Assembly (NCBI RefSeq): GCF_018143015.1
Contig: NC_054744.1
Coordinates: 3,989,059-4,053,058 of the forward strand
Length of the DNA: 64,000 nucleotides
Direction: 5' to 3'
Source: Lytechinus variegatus
Taxonomy: Eukaryota; Echinodermata; Echinoidea; Temnopleuroida; Toxopneustidae
Under the pieces are notes generated by a model. It saw only the letters and a program-made list of their open reading frames with translations, was not told the origin of the DNA and did not search any database. Every line of letters begins with the position of its first letter. Position 1 is the first letter of the stretch. This document shows positions 35,648 through 46,490 of the stretch, piece after piece. A program made the translations under genes and the position numbers.

Positions 35648-37732
35648 TCATTTTTGGGGAAGCTTAGAACCCATAAATGTATACTCTCGTTTGCTAGCGT
35701 CGGGAGGGATGTCATACACCTCATCGGGTGATGAAGAACTAGGCGGTAGTTCGTACACGTATCCGTCATCATCGTGGTGCTTGTCAACGTCAACGTCGTG
35801 GTCATCGTCGGAATCCACCACCGGATGATCGTAAGGATTGTACGCTTCGCCATTCAACCTCGCGCCTTGCTGGAGCACCTGATCAGCGTAAGCTTCGTCA
35901 TAGTGGCAAAGGCTGAGATACCGACTTTCTGTTCTCCCAGGGGTCAATCCGCAGTATTCGTTTTTCGCAGGGGCTGTACCTTTTGGATTGGACTGGCGTT
36001 TATCAGCTGGGACTCTTGGAGGAGGCTTGTTGGGTGGTGGGGAGGTAACGGCGACGGGAGGGCGTGGCGGGTTGCCGGTGGGTGGTGGGGGACGCCTGGG
36101 TTCTTCCTCTGCCTCCACAAATGGCACCGAGTCGTATCCGTAGGGGGATTCTGAAACAGTGGACGGTGACGTAGGAGGCGCTGTCGGAGGTGGCAGACGA
36201 CCCTGGGGTTGCTGATTACTCTGATCAAGAGCAACAGCATTGCTGTAAATCGGCGAGGGAGGGGACGCCGAGGAACGTTGTCCGCTTTTTGGAGCATCCA
36301 GAGGAGATGCCGCAGGGGTACCAGCTACACCTAGAGAAACACCCACCGGAGGAGATGAAAGTCCTTGAGAATAGACCCCTTCACCCATGCTATCAAACGA
36401 CGAATCATTTATGCTATTATAAAACACCCTTGGTGCACCGGTTTCAGGATCAATGTCACTACGATCATTAGGCCTGATACTCACACCACCGACATAGATG
36501 TTCTCTCCCATATCATCGACACCTTTCGCTCTCGGTTCTGGAGGATTTCTCATGTCCACGTCTCTCATCACAGGGGCAGGGCGACGTCTTGCTTTCCTAT
36601 CTTTCATCATCCTGTTTACATACCTATGGAGAGAATAAACCATGATGACAAACAAGACTTGTCCGACGATGACAGCGATGACGATTATTGCTATGATGAC
36701 ACCAGAAGTTTTATTCGGTAACTCGTCCATCGTTTCGTTATAAAAACCAGTTGCGTTAATGGTAGTCGGTTCAACTGTATATAATTCTTTGACTTGGAGC
36801 GAAGCTCCTGAAGTTGACGATAACCCATGCGTTGTAGTTGCAGTACAGTGGACAGGACTTTCGTCGTCTTCAAGTGTAATATCGTTAATTATCAAAGTTC
36901 TGCCATCTCGGCTTACCTCTATTCGCTGGATGTCATCAACTGGATTGTTGTCGAATAACCAATCGTATTGGACGATTTCGGGTAGGCCGAACGCGACGCA
37001 TGTAAAGACAATACTTCCTCCGACTTCTGCGATGCCGAGAGGAGGCTCGACTCGAACATCGGGACGAATCGACAAAAGAGTGACGCTACAGAAACGCGGT
37101 TCGTCGACTGCAGGAGACTCGCTGTCGCAGATGAATTCTCGTCCGTTGTGCTCACCACTTACAACGACTGACAGAATGTTGGGTGATTCTTTCGGTTCTG
37201 TAAGGATCCTTTCTCCTAGTCTCCAAGTCAGCCTCGCTGGCGGTCGACCGCCTTCGGATCTGCATGTCAGCATCGCTACGTCATCAATGTCTGGTCGGTC
37301 TGGAGAAAATTCACACATCGGCGAACCCTGATTCGGTGGTCTCAGCACAACAAGAACGACACTTCTGAAGGTAAATTGCATGTTGGGAATCGCAAATCCG
37401 CATCGATAGGTGCCGGCATCTTCGAGCTCAACGTCCCGAATCTGCAAGTGGTACTCTCCAAGATTTGCATTGCCCAGAATAGAAAGGCGTTGATGCTGTG
37501 GTACGTTCGAATGAACCATGCGGTTAACCGTTAAGAACCTCCGCGTTGACAAACGAAACCAATAGACATTCTGGTTGCTTTGTAGGTTCCTGATGATGCA
37601 ACGAAAGAGAACGGTCTGCCCTTCTCGAATAGTCTGGTCCTGGGGACGTTCCACAAAGTTTTGAGACAATGCAACATTGCAGAAACAAATGCAGAATACT
37701 GCTAGCACGGGGTATATCACATAAGCTTGCAT
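35648..37732 (-). CDS. Intronless three-Ig-domain type I receptor with tyrosine-rich signalling tail
   Basis: The protein is 694 residues in one open frame. Residues 1-24 form a signal peptide (hydrophobic core YVIYPVLAVFCICFCNVA). Three Ig domains follow: a V-like domain with C45, W58, DAGTYRC and C111; a second with C157, W170 and C202; and a third with C245, W258 and C296. Candidate N-glycosylation sites are N326, N332 and N340. A membrane helix spans about 344-368 and is followed by basic HRYVNRMMKDRKARRR. The 320-residue tail has SH3-type proline clusters (about 545-590) and many tyrosine motifs: YSNA, Y593CGL and Y605LSL, YDHP, YELP, YDIP and C-terminal YTFM. This architecture fits an adhesion or immune-type signalling receptor; nephrin/Kirrel-like and nectin-like proteins share parts of it. 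I cannot name an orthologue. The absence of introns is odd for a multi-Ig gene and could mean retroposition. Upstream splicing of a 5' UTR cannot be excluded. Confidence 0.93.
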   Translation of the reverse strand: MQAYVIYPVLAVFCICFCNVALSQNFVERPQDQTIREGQTVLFRCIIRNLQSNQNVYWFRLSTRRFLTVNRMVHSNVPQHQRLSILGNANLGEYHLQIRDVELEDAGTYRCGFAIPNMQFTFRSVVLVVLRPPNQGSPMCEFSPDRPDIDDVAMLTCRSEGGRPPARLTWRLGERILTEPKESPNILSVVVSGEHNGREFICDSESPAVDEPRFCSVTLLSIRPDVRVEPPLGIAEVGGSIVFTCVAFGLPEIVQYDWLFDNNPVDDIQRIEVSRDGRTLIINDITLEDDESPVHCTATTTHGLSSTSGASLQVKELYTVEPTTINATGFYNETMDELPNKTSGVIIAIIVIAVIVGQVLFVIMVYSLHRYVNRMMKDRKARRRPAPVMRDVDMRNPPEPRAKGVDDMGENIYVGGVSIRPNDRSDIDPETGAPRVFYNSINDSSFDSMGEGVYSQGLSSPPVGVSLGVAGTPAASPLDAPKSGQRSSASPPSPIYSNAVALDQSNQQPQGRLPPPTAPPTSPSTVSESPYGYDSVPFVEAEEEPRRPPPPTGNPPRPPVAVTSPPPNKPPPRVPADKRQSNPKGTAPAKNEYCGLTPGRTESRYLSLCHYDEAYADQVLQQGARLNGEAYNPYDHPVVDSDDDHDVDVDKHHDDDGYVYELPPSSSSPDEVYDIPPDASKREYTFMGSKLPQK

Positions 37733-38035
37733 GGCTAATCAGCTTAAGAACGACAAACTTCGATGTGAATGTAGATCTGTTGCAGCAAGGTGTATTTACA
37801 TCTGTACCCAACCGCTCGCTTATCTCATCTATGCCTATTCCCTGAGCGAAAGTGGTGTTAAATAATCAATTTTGTATATTATCTCTAACCTGACGTTCAA
37901 TCAGTTGACGTACGTCATTTCCAAAAGATAGCTATAGGAGTTAATAAAAAAAATAAGGCCAGACTAATGATAACGCGATGTCATTGTAACCGATTACCCA
38001 CTTCCTGCATCCGACTTCTTTCCGGAGCTGGTACT
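37733..38035. other. Upstream region of the Ig receptor gene
   Basis: It should hold the promoter and 5' UTR. On the minus strand an AT-rich TTATTTAACACC lies about 120 bp upstream of the ATG and could act as a weak TATA-like element. An in-frame stop upstream supports the chosen Met. Nothing firmer can be said. Confidence 0.35.
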
Positions 38036-38040
38036 CTAAG

Positions 38041-39261
38041 GGGGCGGAGGAACCGGGGGAGCAGGGAGGGGGCAAGTGCCCCCCCCCCACAAAAAATCCC
38101 CGTTGGAAAGAAATACCCTTTATAAAAATGGAAAATACCCTTTTTTTCGAAATGAAATGTGCCCGTTTTCAAAGTGAAATACCCATTTTAATTAAAACAT
38201 ACTACATTTTAGGTTAGAAAATCACAAAATATTTGGCTCGCGCTTCACGCTCGCATAAATTATTGTTTAGTATAAGTTATTTGTCCTGTCCATGGTTACA
38301 AAAATGCATAGAATGTCCAGTTTTCAGGTTGGAATATCATACGATTTTGGCTCGTGTTTCGCGCTCGCATCAATTACTGTTTATTAAGGTACTCATTCTG
38401 TTCCTGGTTACAAATAGTGCTTAGAATATCAATTTTTCAGGTGGTGAAATCGCAATCTTCTGACTCGCTCTTCGCGCTCGCATCAATAATTGTTTAGTAA
38501 GATATTCACCCTGTTCGTACAAAAATGATTAGAATGTCCAGTTTTCAGTTTGGAATATCACACATTTTCGGCTCGTGTTTTGCGCTCGCACAAATTACTT
38601 TTGGAATTTAGGTAGTCATTCTGTTACTGGTTAAATAAAATACCTAGAATGTCCAGTTTTCTGGTTAGAATATAACAAATTTTCAGCTCGCACTTCGCCC
38701 TCTTATTATTCGATTGGTGAGATATGCAGACCGTATCTTATTCATGAGTCACTAAATGCAGTATTTAAAGGGTTCCTTTTCTGGTCAGTATTTTAAAAAT
38801 TTTAGCTCGCGCTTCGCGCTCGCGTTAAATCTTTAGTTAAATTCACATCCTTTTTTCATGATTACAAAAACTGCTCGGGATGTTTACTTTTCATGTCTTT
38901 TTACATGAAATGTATAGAAATTTGAGGCCGTGATTCGCGCTCGCAACATATCGGAAGGATGCCCTTTGAACAGTAATTTTTAGGTTCATAATTGACCAAA
39001 AAGCGAATTTTACAACTTCAGATTTGAACATTATTCCAAACCGCTCGCTCGCGAAAAATAATAATACCTTAATATCTATATCTTATCAATCAGAAATCAC
39101 TTCAAAAAACAATTGTTCAACTATATACAAAACATACGCATGATAATCTCATGGTGAAAATATCCGTTTGCACCAAAATGCCCGTTTTGGCAGATAAGTG
39201 CCGTATTTTCGCTATGCCCCCCCCCCCAAAAAAAAGAAGAAAATACGTTTCGCCGCCCCTG
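38041..39261. mobile_element. G-run-ended element carrying an 8-unit, roughly 115-bp minisatellite
   Basis: The left end GGGGCGGAGGAACCGGGGG and the right end TACGTTTCGCCGCCCCTG are approximately inverted. Both adjoin long C runs. The interior holds about eight tandem units, each with GGCTCGCGCTTCGCGCTCGCA or a variant. They start near 38236, 38350, 38463, 38571, 38686, 38805, 38926 and 39043. Between these words units share TTAGAATGTCCAGTTTTCAG and GGTTACAAAAAT. Confidence 0.7.
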
Positions 39262-39264
39262 CTC

Positions 39265-39905
39265 TACTTGCGATTTAAGACTATGGATGTAGTTTTTACC
39301 TCCATGTTTAGAATTATATGGATTAGACGTAGCATGGGACGGTGCTGCGGAGGGGGGGGGGGGGGGAATGAGGTGACCCTACATATGATTTTGCACTTAT
39401 CATACAGTGTTTTATTTCGAATGAATGGCATAGTTACTTCTTAATTTTTTATCCTTTTTCTTCTCTCTCCTCTCCAGTTAGATGAAATGTTGCATGTGGG
39501 CATACAAGAATAGGGTTTTGTTGTGTCATTGGGTTTCTGTCGAATCTCATGTTTTTTTTCTTGTTTTCTTGTTTTTATCTCTGTGTAAGTCAAAATTTTT
39601 TTTTTTTTGGGGGGGCGGGGAGGATCCTGAAGGAGAAGGATTACTTTTAATTTAGGTTTTGAGTTAGGAATAATGTGATGGTGCATGTGTCTGTCTTTTC
39701 TCTTATTCTTTAATAAAAAAAATCTGTATCATATTTCTTAATCTTTCTTTCCGTGAAAGGGACGTCGGACTTGACCAGTTGAAGTGATTTATAAATATAA
39801 TGTACATGTTTGCAATTTTTTGTTCTCGATTTTATTGGTACCTTAATTGATGTATATGAAATTATTTGTTTAAAATTGTAAAAGTATTTCATTGCTGTTG
39901 TCAAT
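39265..39905. other. Intergenic, low-complexity, no gene
   Basis: G runs at 39352-39366 and a T run followed by a G run at 39598-39615. No gene or repeat family was recognised. Confidence 0.5.
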
Positions 39906-39909
39906 GTTT

Positions 39910-40160
39910 ACACTGTAAAAAAATTATATTTGGTAAAATTTTTATACGAGGGTAATTATGTGTCCAACTAATTTGGGGTAGTATTTTACCCAATGCGGGA
40001 AGCATATTGTCCAGTAAGGTTAACAAATAAGCAGCAATTACGTTAGAATGGGCGCAGTTTTCATCACAATGGATAAATAAAAGTGCCCAAAAGAAATGCC
40101 CAATCTTGGTTGGACACATAATTACCCTCATGGAGTACTTTTGCCCAATGTTGTATGTCA
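39910..40160. mobile_element. MITE with TTGGGCA words, about 250 bp
   Basis: GAGGGTAATTATGTGTCCAA at 39948-39967 is matched by TTGGACACATAATTACCCTC at 40113-40132 in perfect inverted orientation. Outside this pair, TTTGGTAAAATTTTTATAC and GTACTTTTGCCCAA are weaker inverted partners. Confidence 0.65.
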
Positions 40161-40870
40161 CTGGAAAATGGTGATTTCATTTAATTCCTCTTGCACCCAC
40201 CCCCTCCTTTTATCGACATAGCCTTGAGCTACCAACGGGTCTCTGGACGTATATAGCCAAAAGTAATATTACTAACGGATTTCTTACGCAGCACATTGCT
40301 ATTGCACATTTCTCGGAATAATGAATAATGTAGTAAAAGTAGTAAGTTTTTTTTTATATTCGGGATATACTCAATTATTTTGTTTAAATTATGAGAAGAG
40401 ATAAAGAGTTAATACATTATTAGGTAATGAACATGCTTTATTACTTTTTCAATTGTTGCTGCAAGTTCATCCCAATAAAGTCATTTTGTTTGTTTCTTAG
40501 ATTGATTTATTATTTTTTTACATCCATTCAAAGGTGCGAGGGCACCGAAGCACAAAATTAGCGACCAAGGGTAATTTTGTATCCCACGATCAACCAATAA
40601 GAATATGTCAGGAATATGTTATTAGATCTTTTCATCGCATGCAAATAATTACTGTAAAGAGCAAATATACTTGATTTTCATTCGGTCGATTCGTTCTTTC
40701 GCCTATATTTTCTTCTCGCTCCCCCTGTTTGTTTTGTACGCGATCTTTCCTTAATAAACTGCAGGTACCTTAAAAGAATCTTTTAAATATATCCGATGGA
40801 GATTTTTGCTATCATCTCAAGACTCTGCCTACTTACTTTCTGACTTACACTGGCAACTAAGCCTGCTTAA
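40161..40870. other. Intergenic, no gene recognised
   Basis: AT-rich with no supported feature. Confidence 0.5.
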
Positions 40871-40872
40871 AA

Positions 40873-41010
40873 GTGGCAGCGGAAGCGGGGGAGGGGGCTT
40901 CAAGTTTCTTCCAAAACCGTGTACAAAAGCGTAAAAATAACCCTATATTGTGATTTTTTGCATGGTCAGCCCCCCTCCCCCACTTTGAAAATCGTTCCGC
41001 GGCCCCTGCA
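40873..41010. mobile_element. Short G-run-ended element (GCAGCGGAAGC type)
   Basis: GTGGCAGCGGAAGCGGGGGA at the left and ATCGTTCCGCGGCCCCTGCA at the right are inverted, with G and C runs just inside. It resembles the ends at 1884 and 38041 and is 138 bp long. Confidence 0.65.
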
Positions 41011-41995
41011 ATACCCCCCCCCCCAAAAAAAAAAAGAGTGGCAACACAGAGCAACAGAGGAAGAAAGAAAGAAATAAAAGTAGAACGAAATCAATATCAA
41101 GTCGCTCATGTGTTGTTGAAAATGTCAAGACTGGACAGATATTAAAGGAAAATTGATTAACATTGTGTGGTTATGATATAATGGTGAAACCTTCACAAAG
41201 TTCACTGTGCGACACATTATTACACGGTCGTCAAGTGAGATCCTTCCACTAATACCGGTGCATTTCCCCTCTCATAAATTACAATGCTATGGATGTATGA
41301 ATGATCAACCGTTCCAAAATATGATTTCAACATAATTATTCATATCATGATTCAACATGAGTAACATTTTACGTCCGTCTTAGATTTGCATCACTAACTT
41401 TTTGTTATCTACCCATTTTCCATGAATATCAGAAAGAATAGAAGTGATTAACATGAATTCAAACTTTGAATATCGCTATTAATTTCTTCAATACTCCCCA
41501 CCCCCCCCCCATCTTTCTCTTCTTTTCTGTCTCATGATAAATCAAAATTTTGAACAAAAAAAATCACATAAGCAATGTGGTAATATTATGCCTACTTATC
41601 ATTTTTCCCCCAGCAGTCCTGATAAAATAGAATTGTACAACTGGTATGCAGCAAGAAAGATAGCTTTCATTTTACGAATACATTTAGTACTTTGTTTTCG
41701 AGGCTTTCGCGATTTTTCTTCTTATCATCTATTTCAATGAATATGGCTACCCAACCTCCTCCTCCTCAGATGAGGGGGAGGGGGGAACAATATACTATTT
41801 AGACACTTTTTTCAAACAAAGAAAACAAAAGTATAAATTAGAGATTGGTGTGTAACTACTTTATTTCATTCTAAGTGTCAATACTCCACACCAACAAATC
41901 AAGCTAACACATAACCTAAACTAAAACTACATAATAACTTAACCTTTAACTACCAATCAATTTGTCAAACTTTACTTATAAAAAAAACACCAACA
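41011..41995. other. Intergenic, no gene recognised
   Basis: C run at 41018-41027 beside an A run, and a further C run at 41502-41513. No coding region is supported. Confidence 0.5.
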
Positions 41996-41999
41996 ACAC

Positions 42000-42556
42000 T
42001 ACAACATGATACAATACATTACGACCTGTGCACCTGTCATGTTCCTCTTTTCATTAGCACTTTTTATTTGCACCTCCCTTTATTATCTCCCTCTTTCTTT
42101 CCTTTGCCACTTTACCCTCCCTATTATAATTTTGTAAGTACTTTTTTGTGTGTGTTACCACTGTAATTATTATTATTTGAACTACTTTCTCTTCTTTTTT
42201 GTCGCTTATTCGTTTTATTTTGATATTTGTGGATTACTTGTTTTAAGTTTGTCTTCTACGTCCGTCTCGATTTTTGTATATAGTTGTATATAGTTTGTTT
42301 ATAATTAGTATTGAAACTAAGTTTAGGGGCTTGCCTTCTCTACAAGCTTTTGCTTTTCTTGGCAAGTCCCTCCGTTCATTTCTTGTTTCTTTTCATTGAT
42401 AAAATTACTGCAACAAATTGTAGTTTTGTTTAATTTATATTCAACATTTGTTACGAAATTTCATTGATTTGTCTGTATTATCTATTATATTGAATATGTA
42501 TTGTTACTTTGATTGTATTTTACGGAAATAAATAAATCTAATCTAAATCTAATCTA
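42000..42556 (+). mobile_element. LINE 3' untranslated tail
   Basis: T-rich sequence leads to a stem-loop at about 42328-42370 (GGGGCTTGCC, CTACAAGC, GGCAAGTCCC). It ends in AAATAAATAAATC and three TCTAA-type repeats at 42533-42556. The same stem-loop type precedes the tail of the LINE at 26920-28470. No ORF is left. Confidence 0.55.
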
Positions 42557-43500
42557 AGTAGGGCGATACCATGCTAGAAAAATCAGCCATTTTCGCAACA
42601 TTTTTCAACCTACTGTCCAAACAAACGAGGAACTTAAATTTGATTTGTGGTAATGATAAAGTAGCACTGGGTAGTCACATAAAAAATGACAACCGTCAAA
42701 AAATATGTTGTCCATGCCAGTGGAGGTGAAAATATTGCGTACCGTGCGGGACATTTCTGAGTCCCGTACGACACACAACATTTTCACCTTTAATTCACCC
42801 ATAATCAAACATTTTTTGTTGGTAATTAGTCTTTCACATGACTACCAACTATAACTTCTCTGCTGACAAAAAACAAATTTTAATTGCTCGAGCAATCAGC
42901 TAAGACACTTGACATTGTTGTCGAAATGTCCCATACGACACGTATGGAATCGCCCAGTATCTCTCAAATTGTGCATGCACTGTTTCTTTTGTCAACTAGT
43001 ATATTTTTAGGGTTTTTTCTGGACCAAGGCAAACTTTTTTAGAGAAAGTTCTTGAAAATAAAGGTATTGAAAAAAACAAACGTAAATTTTGAATGGACAA
43101 AATTAGGTTAGATTTAAGAACCTGTTGAGTTGTATATGTACAACATATTTTATCAGAGCCCCTCCCACAAATGAATAAAAAGAAAACTCTTTTAGTTTAG
43201 TAGGGCTTGGCAATTGCTTTTTAATTACTTTCAAAACTGATATTGTCTATATTTCAAAATACAAAAATAGGCTCTCCGTCGCAACGTTGCCATGGAAACT
43301 AAATAATGAAATTGAAACCATGCAAAGCATGACAATGATGACAGTGAATTTGCGATTTGATGTCCGTCCGTCAAATCACTTTGCAGAGAAGGCGACATAA
43401 TCACACCCACGCCTCTGCGCATTTTTTCTTCATTGCTGAGTAAATAGGCCCTTCGGAATGACATCCGTTTACAGCAGAGTTTCGAGAGTCACTGTGTTGA
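42557..43500. other. Intergenic, no gene recognised
   Basis: At 42735-42790 and 42915-42955 there are GTCCCGTACGACAC-like words in both orientations, which may be a decayed foldback element. Confidence 0.4.
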
Positions 43501-43503
43501 TGT

Positions 43504-44059
43504 CCCGGGGGGGCCACTTACATTGAGGAGTGGATACCATGCGCGACCAAAAAAACACGTAAAAAGGATGTCTTTTTCACGATAGGGCACGTTACGTACG
43601 TAACGTGATAAGGGTGTCAAAAAGACAAAAATACTGAAAAAAGGGTATCTATTTCGCTAGGAAAATTACGTGTTTAGGGTCGAATTTGCGGGAATGATAA
43701 AACAAAATTAAAATGTTTTATAAAGGATGTCCTTTTTGCCTCAACACTTCGTGTTTAGAGTCCGATTTGCGCGATGTGTAAAAGGTGGGGTCGTACTAAA
43801 CCAAATAAGATAAAGCCGACGACCGAAGGACCCGTAACAATAAAATATTCCTGTACTTGTTTAGGGGTTCATTTCAGGGAAGATTTGCCAAGAGTATCGT
43901 TTTGTTTCCAATACTCGTTAAGGGTAGGGTTTCACATGCCAATACTTGTTAAGGGGTGCATTTTCAGAATATGGAAATTACGTGTTTAGGGTGCTTTTCG
44001 CGACCCCATGGTCGCGCATGGTATCCACTCGTGAATGGAAGTGCCCCCCCCCCCCGGGG
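43504..44059. mobile_element. MITE, 556 bp, CCCGGGG ends, complete
   Basis: The left end is a CCCGGGG run, then GGCCACTTACATTGAGGAG and TGGATACCATGCGCGACC. The right end is GGTCGCGCATGGTATCCA, then CGTGAATGGAAGTG and a C/G run. The two are inverted over about 45 bp. TACGTGTTTAGGGT and CTTGTTAAGGGG words recur inside. It is related in style to 18690-19116 but has different inner ends. Confidence 0.85.
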
Positions 44060-44165
44060 AGTCTTTTATCTATTGCACTGGCTGAAATCTAAATACTTTA
44101 CAATTTCTTCCTCAGTAAATATAGGACGGGCTAAAACAATTCCTTAATTATCATAGGAATTGTGC

Positions 44166-44336
44166 GGAGGCGCGATAGCTCAGTCGGTATAGAAGGGGTT
44201 TCGGATTCTGGTGACCCGGGTTCGATTCCCACTTGGTGTGCTAGTGCCCTTTGGTAAGGCATTAATCCTCAGTATCAGGTCCCTCGGAGAGGACCTTAAG
44301 TCGTCGGTCCTCTGGTTGCTTGCTTACAAACATCAA
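44166..44336 (+). mobile_element. tRNA-derived SINE
   Basis: The head has GCGATAGCTCAGTCGGTA (A box) and GGGTTCGATTCCC (B box). The body contains TTGGTAAGGCATTAATCC and TCCCTCGGAGAGGACCTTAA. The acceptor stem does not pair, so this is not a tRNA gene. Confidence 0.7.
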
Positions 44337-44410
44337 TACTTTCTTAGCAATCGGGTATAAAAAAATCACCATTTCTCCCTTTCTTCCTGTTGTCATTGAA
44401 CAAGAATTAG

Positions 44411-44885
44411 CAGAGGCGTCGATTATGGGGGGCAGGGGGGGCTATCGCCCCACCAATGAAAATATTGGGGGGCAAACATATCATTTTGCTCCCCCAATAA
44501 TTCCGCATGTGCTAAAAGTAAAATAAGATTGTAATGTTACACAGAAATCAGCAAGCGAGAATGAGATACACAACTCGTTCTTCGTCTAAATTCGTGCTCA
44601 AAATGTCCACTTTTCAGATTGGAATATCAACAAATTTCAGCTCGCGCTTCGCGCTCGCATCATTTTTGTAACAAAAACCCATACTTTCCATGATTAAATA
44701 GGTGAATATGGTCCCGTTTTCAGATCTAAACCTAAAAAGAACTCCCACTTCGATTTGCAATAATCTTTTGTTGGATATATATGTATCTTGTTCTTTATTA
44801 AAAACGTCCATTAAACTCAATTTTTTATTCCAGATCGAAATATCAAAATTTTCAGCTCGCGCTTCGCGCTCGCATTAATCTGCTG

Positions 44886-44947
<62 letters not shown>

Positions 44948-45088
44948 TGTGTGTGTGCGTGTGTGTGTATATATATATATATGTACACATATATATAGGC
45001 ATATGTGTGTGGGTGTGATCGAGCGCCTTTGGAAAATTGATTCATGATTTTGCCCCCCCCCAATCTGAAAAATGGATCGACGCCCCTG
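44411..45088. mobile_element. G-run-ended element with CAGAGGCGTCGAT ends and minisatellite units
   Basis: CAGAGGCGTCGATTATGGGG at the left and TGGATCGACGCCCCTG at the right are inverted, with G/C runs just inside. The interior carries two units with CAGCTCGCGCTTCGCGCTCG (about 44639 and 44854), shared with 38041-39261, plus a long (AT)n tract. Confidence 0.65.
44888..44990. repeat. (AT)n microsatellite with GTGTGT part
   Basis: About 28 AT units are followed by TGTGTGTG and a further short AT tract. Tyr/Ile frames across it are by-products. Confidence 0.95.
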
Positions 45089-45339
45089 AGAATTAGTGAT
45101 CATTACTCCCCTCCCCCAAGTTTTATTTAGTTGGAGCTGTGTTTCTGCGTTCGGCATGTTTTGACAATGATTTTTAATCCTTTTCCGATGGGGACTTTAG
45201 AAAGACATTCATGATAATTTGAAAGTGATTAAAACAATACGTACCTGAAATTAAATAAAACCCATTTTCGAGTTATTATTCTGCTCGAGACTGAAGTTTC
45301 ATTAATTTGTTTCAGTGAGATACACATCCTGTTCTTGAT

Positions 45340-45590
45340 ATAGAAAAATTGTGAAAAAGTTTCAGCTCTCGCTTCGCGCTCGCATACTATTAAATGTGAT
45401 GCCCATCCTGTTAAAAAATACATAAGACTGCTTAGAATGTCCCAATTTTAGGTCTAAATCGCCAAAACTTTAAGTTCATGCTCATAATGCTTTGTACATT
45501 ACTTTAAAAATGTGTTTAAAGTGTCCAGTTTTATGTTGAAATATATATAATCCCGCGCTTCGCACTTGCATTAATATTTTTTCTAGAAAA
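45340..45590. repeat. Two further CGCGCTTCGCGCTCGCAT minisatellite units
   Basis: TCGCTTCGCGCTCGCAT at 45369-45385 and CCGCGCTTCGCACTTGCAT at 45553-45571, with TTAGAATGTCCCAATTTTAG between, belong to the repeat of 38041-39261. They lie outside the inverted ends of 44411-45088. Confidence 0.6.
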
Positions 45591-45839
45591 AAAAGTTTAA
45601 AACCGAGTGCATGTTTAGGGCTTGGTGGCAAAACTTTCTTTCCAATCGTGGAATAGATGTAACCCTAATCCTTCTCTATACTCTTGGCCTTGTTTACACT
45701 TAATACATTGGCAGATTCAGGTGGGGATACATCCGTCCTGTGCCCCCCCCCGAGATATGAAAGATAAATCACCATGATTCTGGAGTGAGGTCCTAATTGC
45801 ATTTGCAATCGTCCACTCACCATTTAATAACCAGTCAGA

Positions 45840-46065
45840 CCAATAGCCATTTAGTCCATATACCATTTGGTCTTATTAGACTAAGTGTTAATTGGGCAAA
45901 ATGAAGGAAAATAAATCAAATACTAGACCAACGGATTATGAGACGAAATGGTGATTAGACAACGTGATGATTGGACAAAATGATAGACGAAATGTTGATG
46001 GGTGGAATGGCATTAGACTAAATGAAGGTAGACCATGTGGTGAGTGGACGAATTGGCAGTTTGCC
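45840..46065. repeat. Degenerate roughly 20-bp minisatellite
   Basis: Words such as AGACGAAATGGTGATTAGAC, GATTGGACAAAATG and GTGGACGAATTGGCAG repeat with drift. Near the left edge the inverse form CCATTTAGTCCATATACC appears, so the block is partly palindromic. Confidence 0.5.
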
Positions 46066-46490
46066 ATTGAACTCAACCCCCTCCCCTTACACTTATCTCG
46101 ATTAATTCTTTTGCTCCACTTTCATAATTAACATCTCTCCTCAGCTCAGAAAAAATAAAAATTCTACAGATGTACCAATTTTTTGTAAACCCTGAATAAA
46201 ACGATTTATTACTGACTTATTGTAAACACATTTCAAAAATATATTTAAAAAAATGAATAATGAAATAGTTATTCACCCAAACACACACTAAAATGCATCA
46301 TCAAAATTAAGAATACCTTCAAATACTGTATGCTTCAAGATTTAGATATTGACAATATTAACCAAAAGTCCAAAATATGCTTACATAATTCTTCCAAGCA
46401 TTCCTGTTTGACAAAGATCAGATTGCCATCAATTAATACTGAAATACAAGATATGATTTTAATTGTTTTGTGATATGGCTTTCATTAATG

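Noticed and set aside
36759-37331. 190-codon plus-strand frame
   Set aside because: It is the antisense shadow of the Ig receptor gene and has no domain features.
35648-37732. Naming the Ig receptor as nephrin, Kirrel or nectin
   Set aside because: Domain number and tail motifs match none of these closely enough; only the general architecture is shared.
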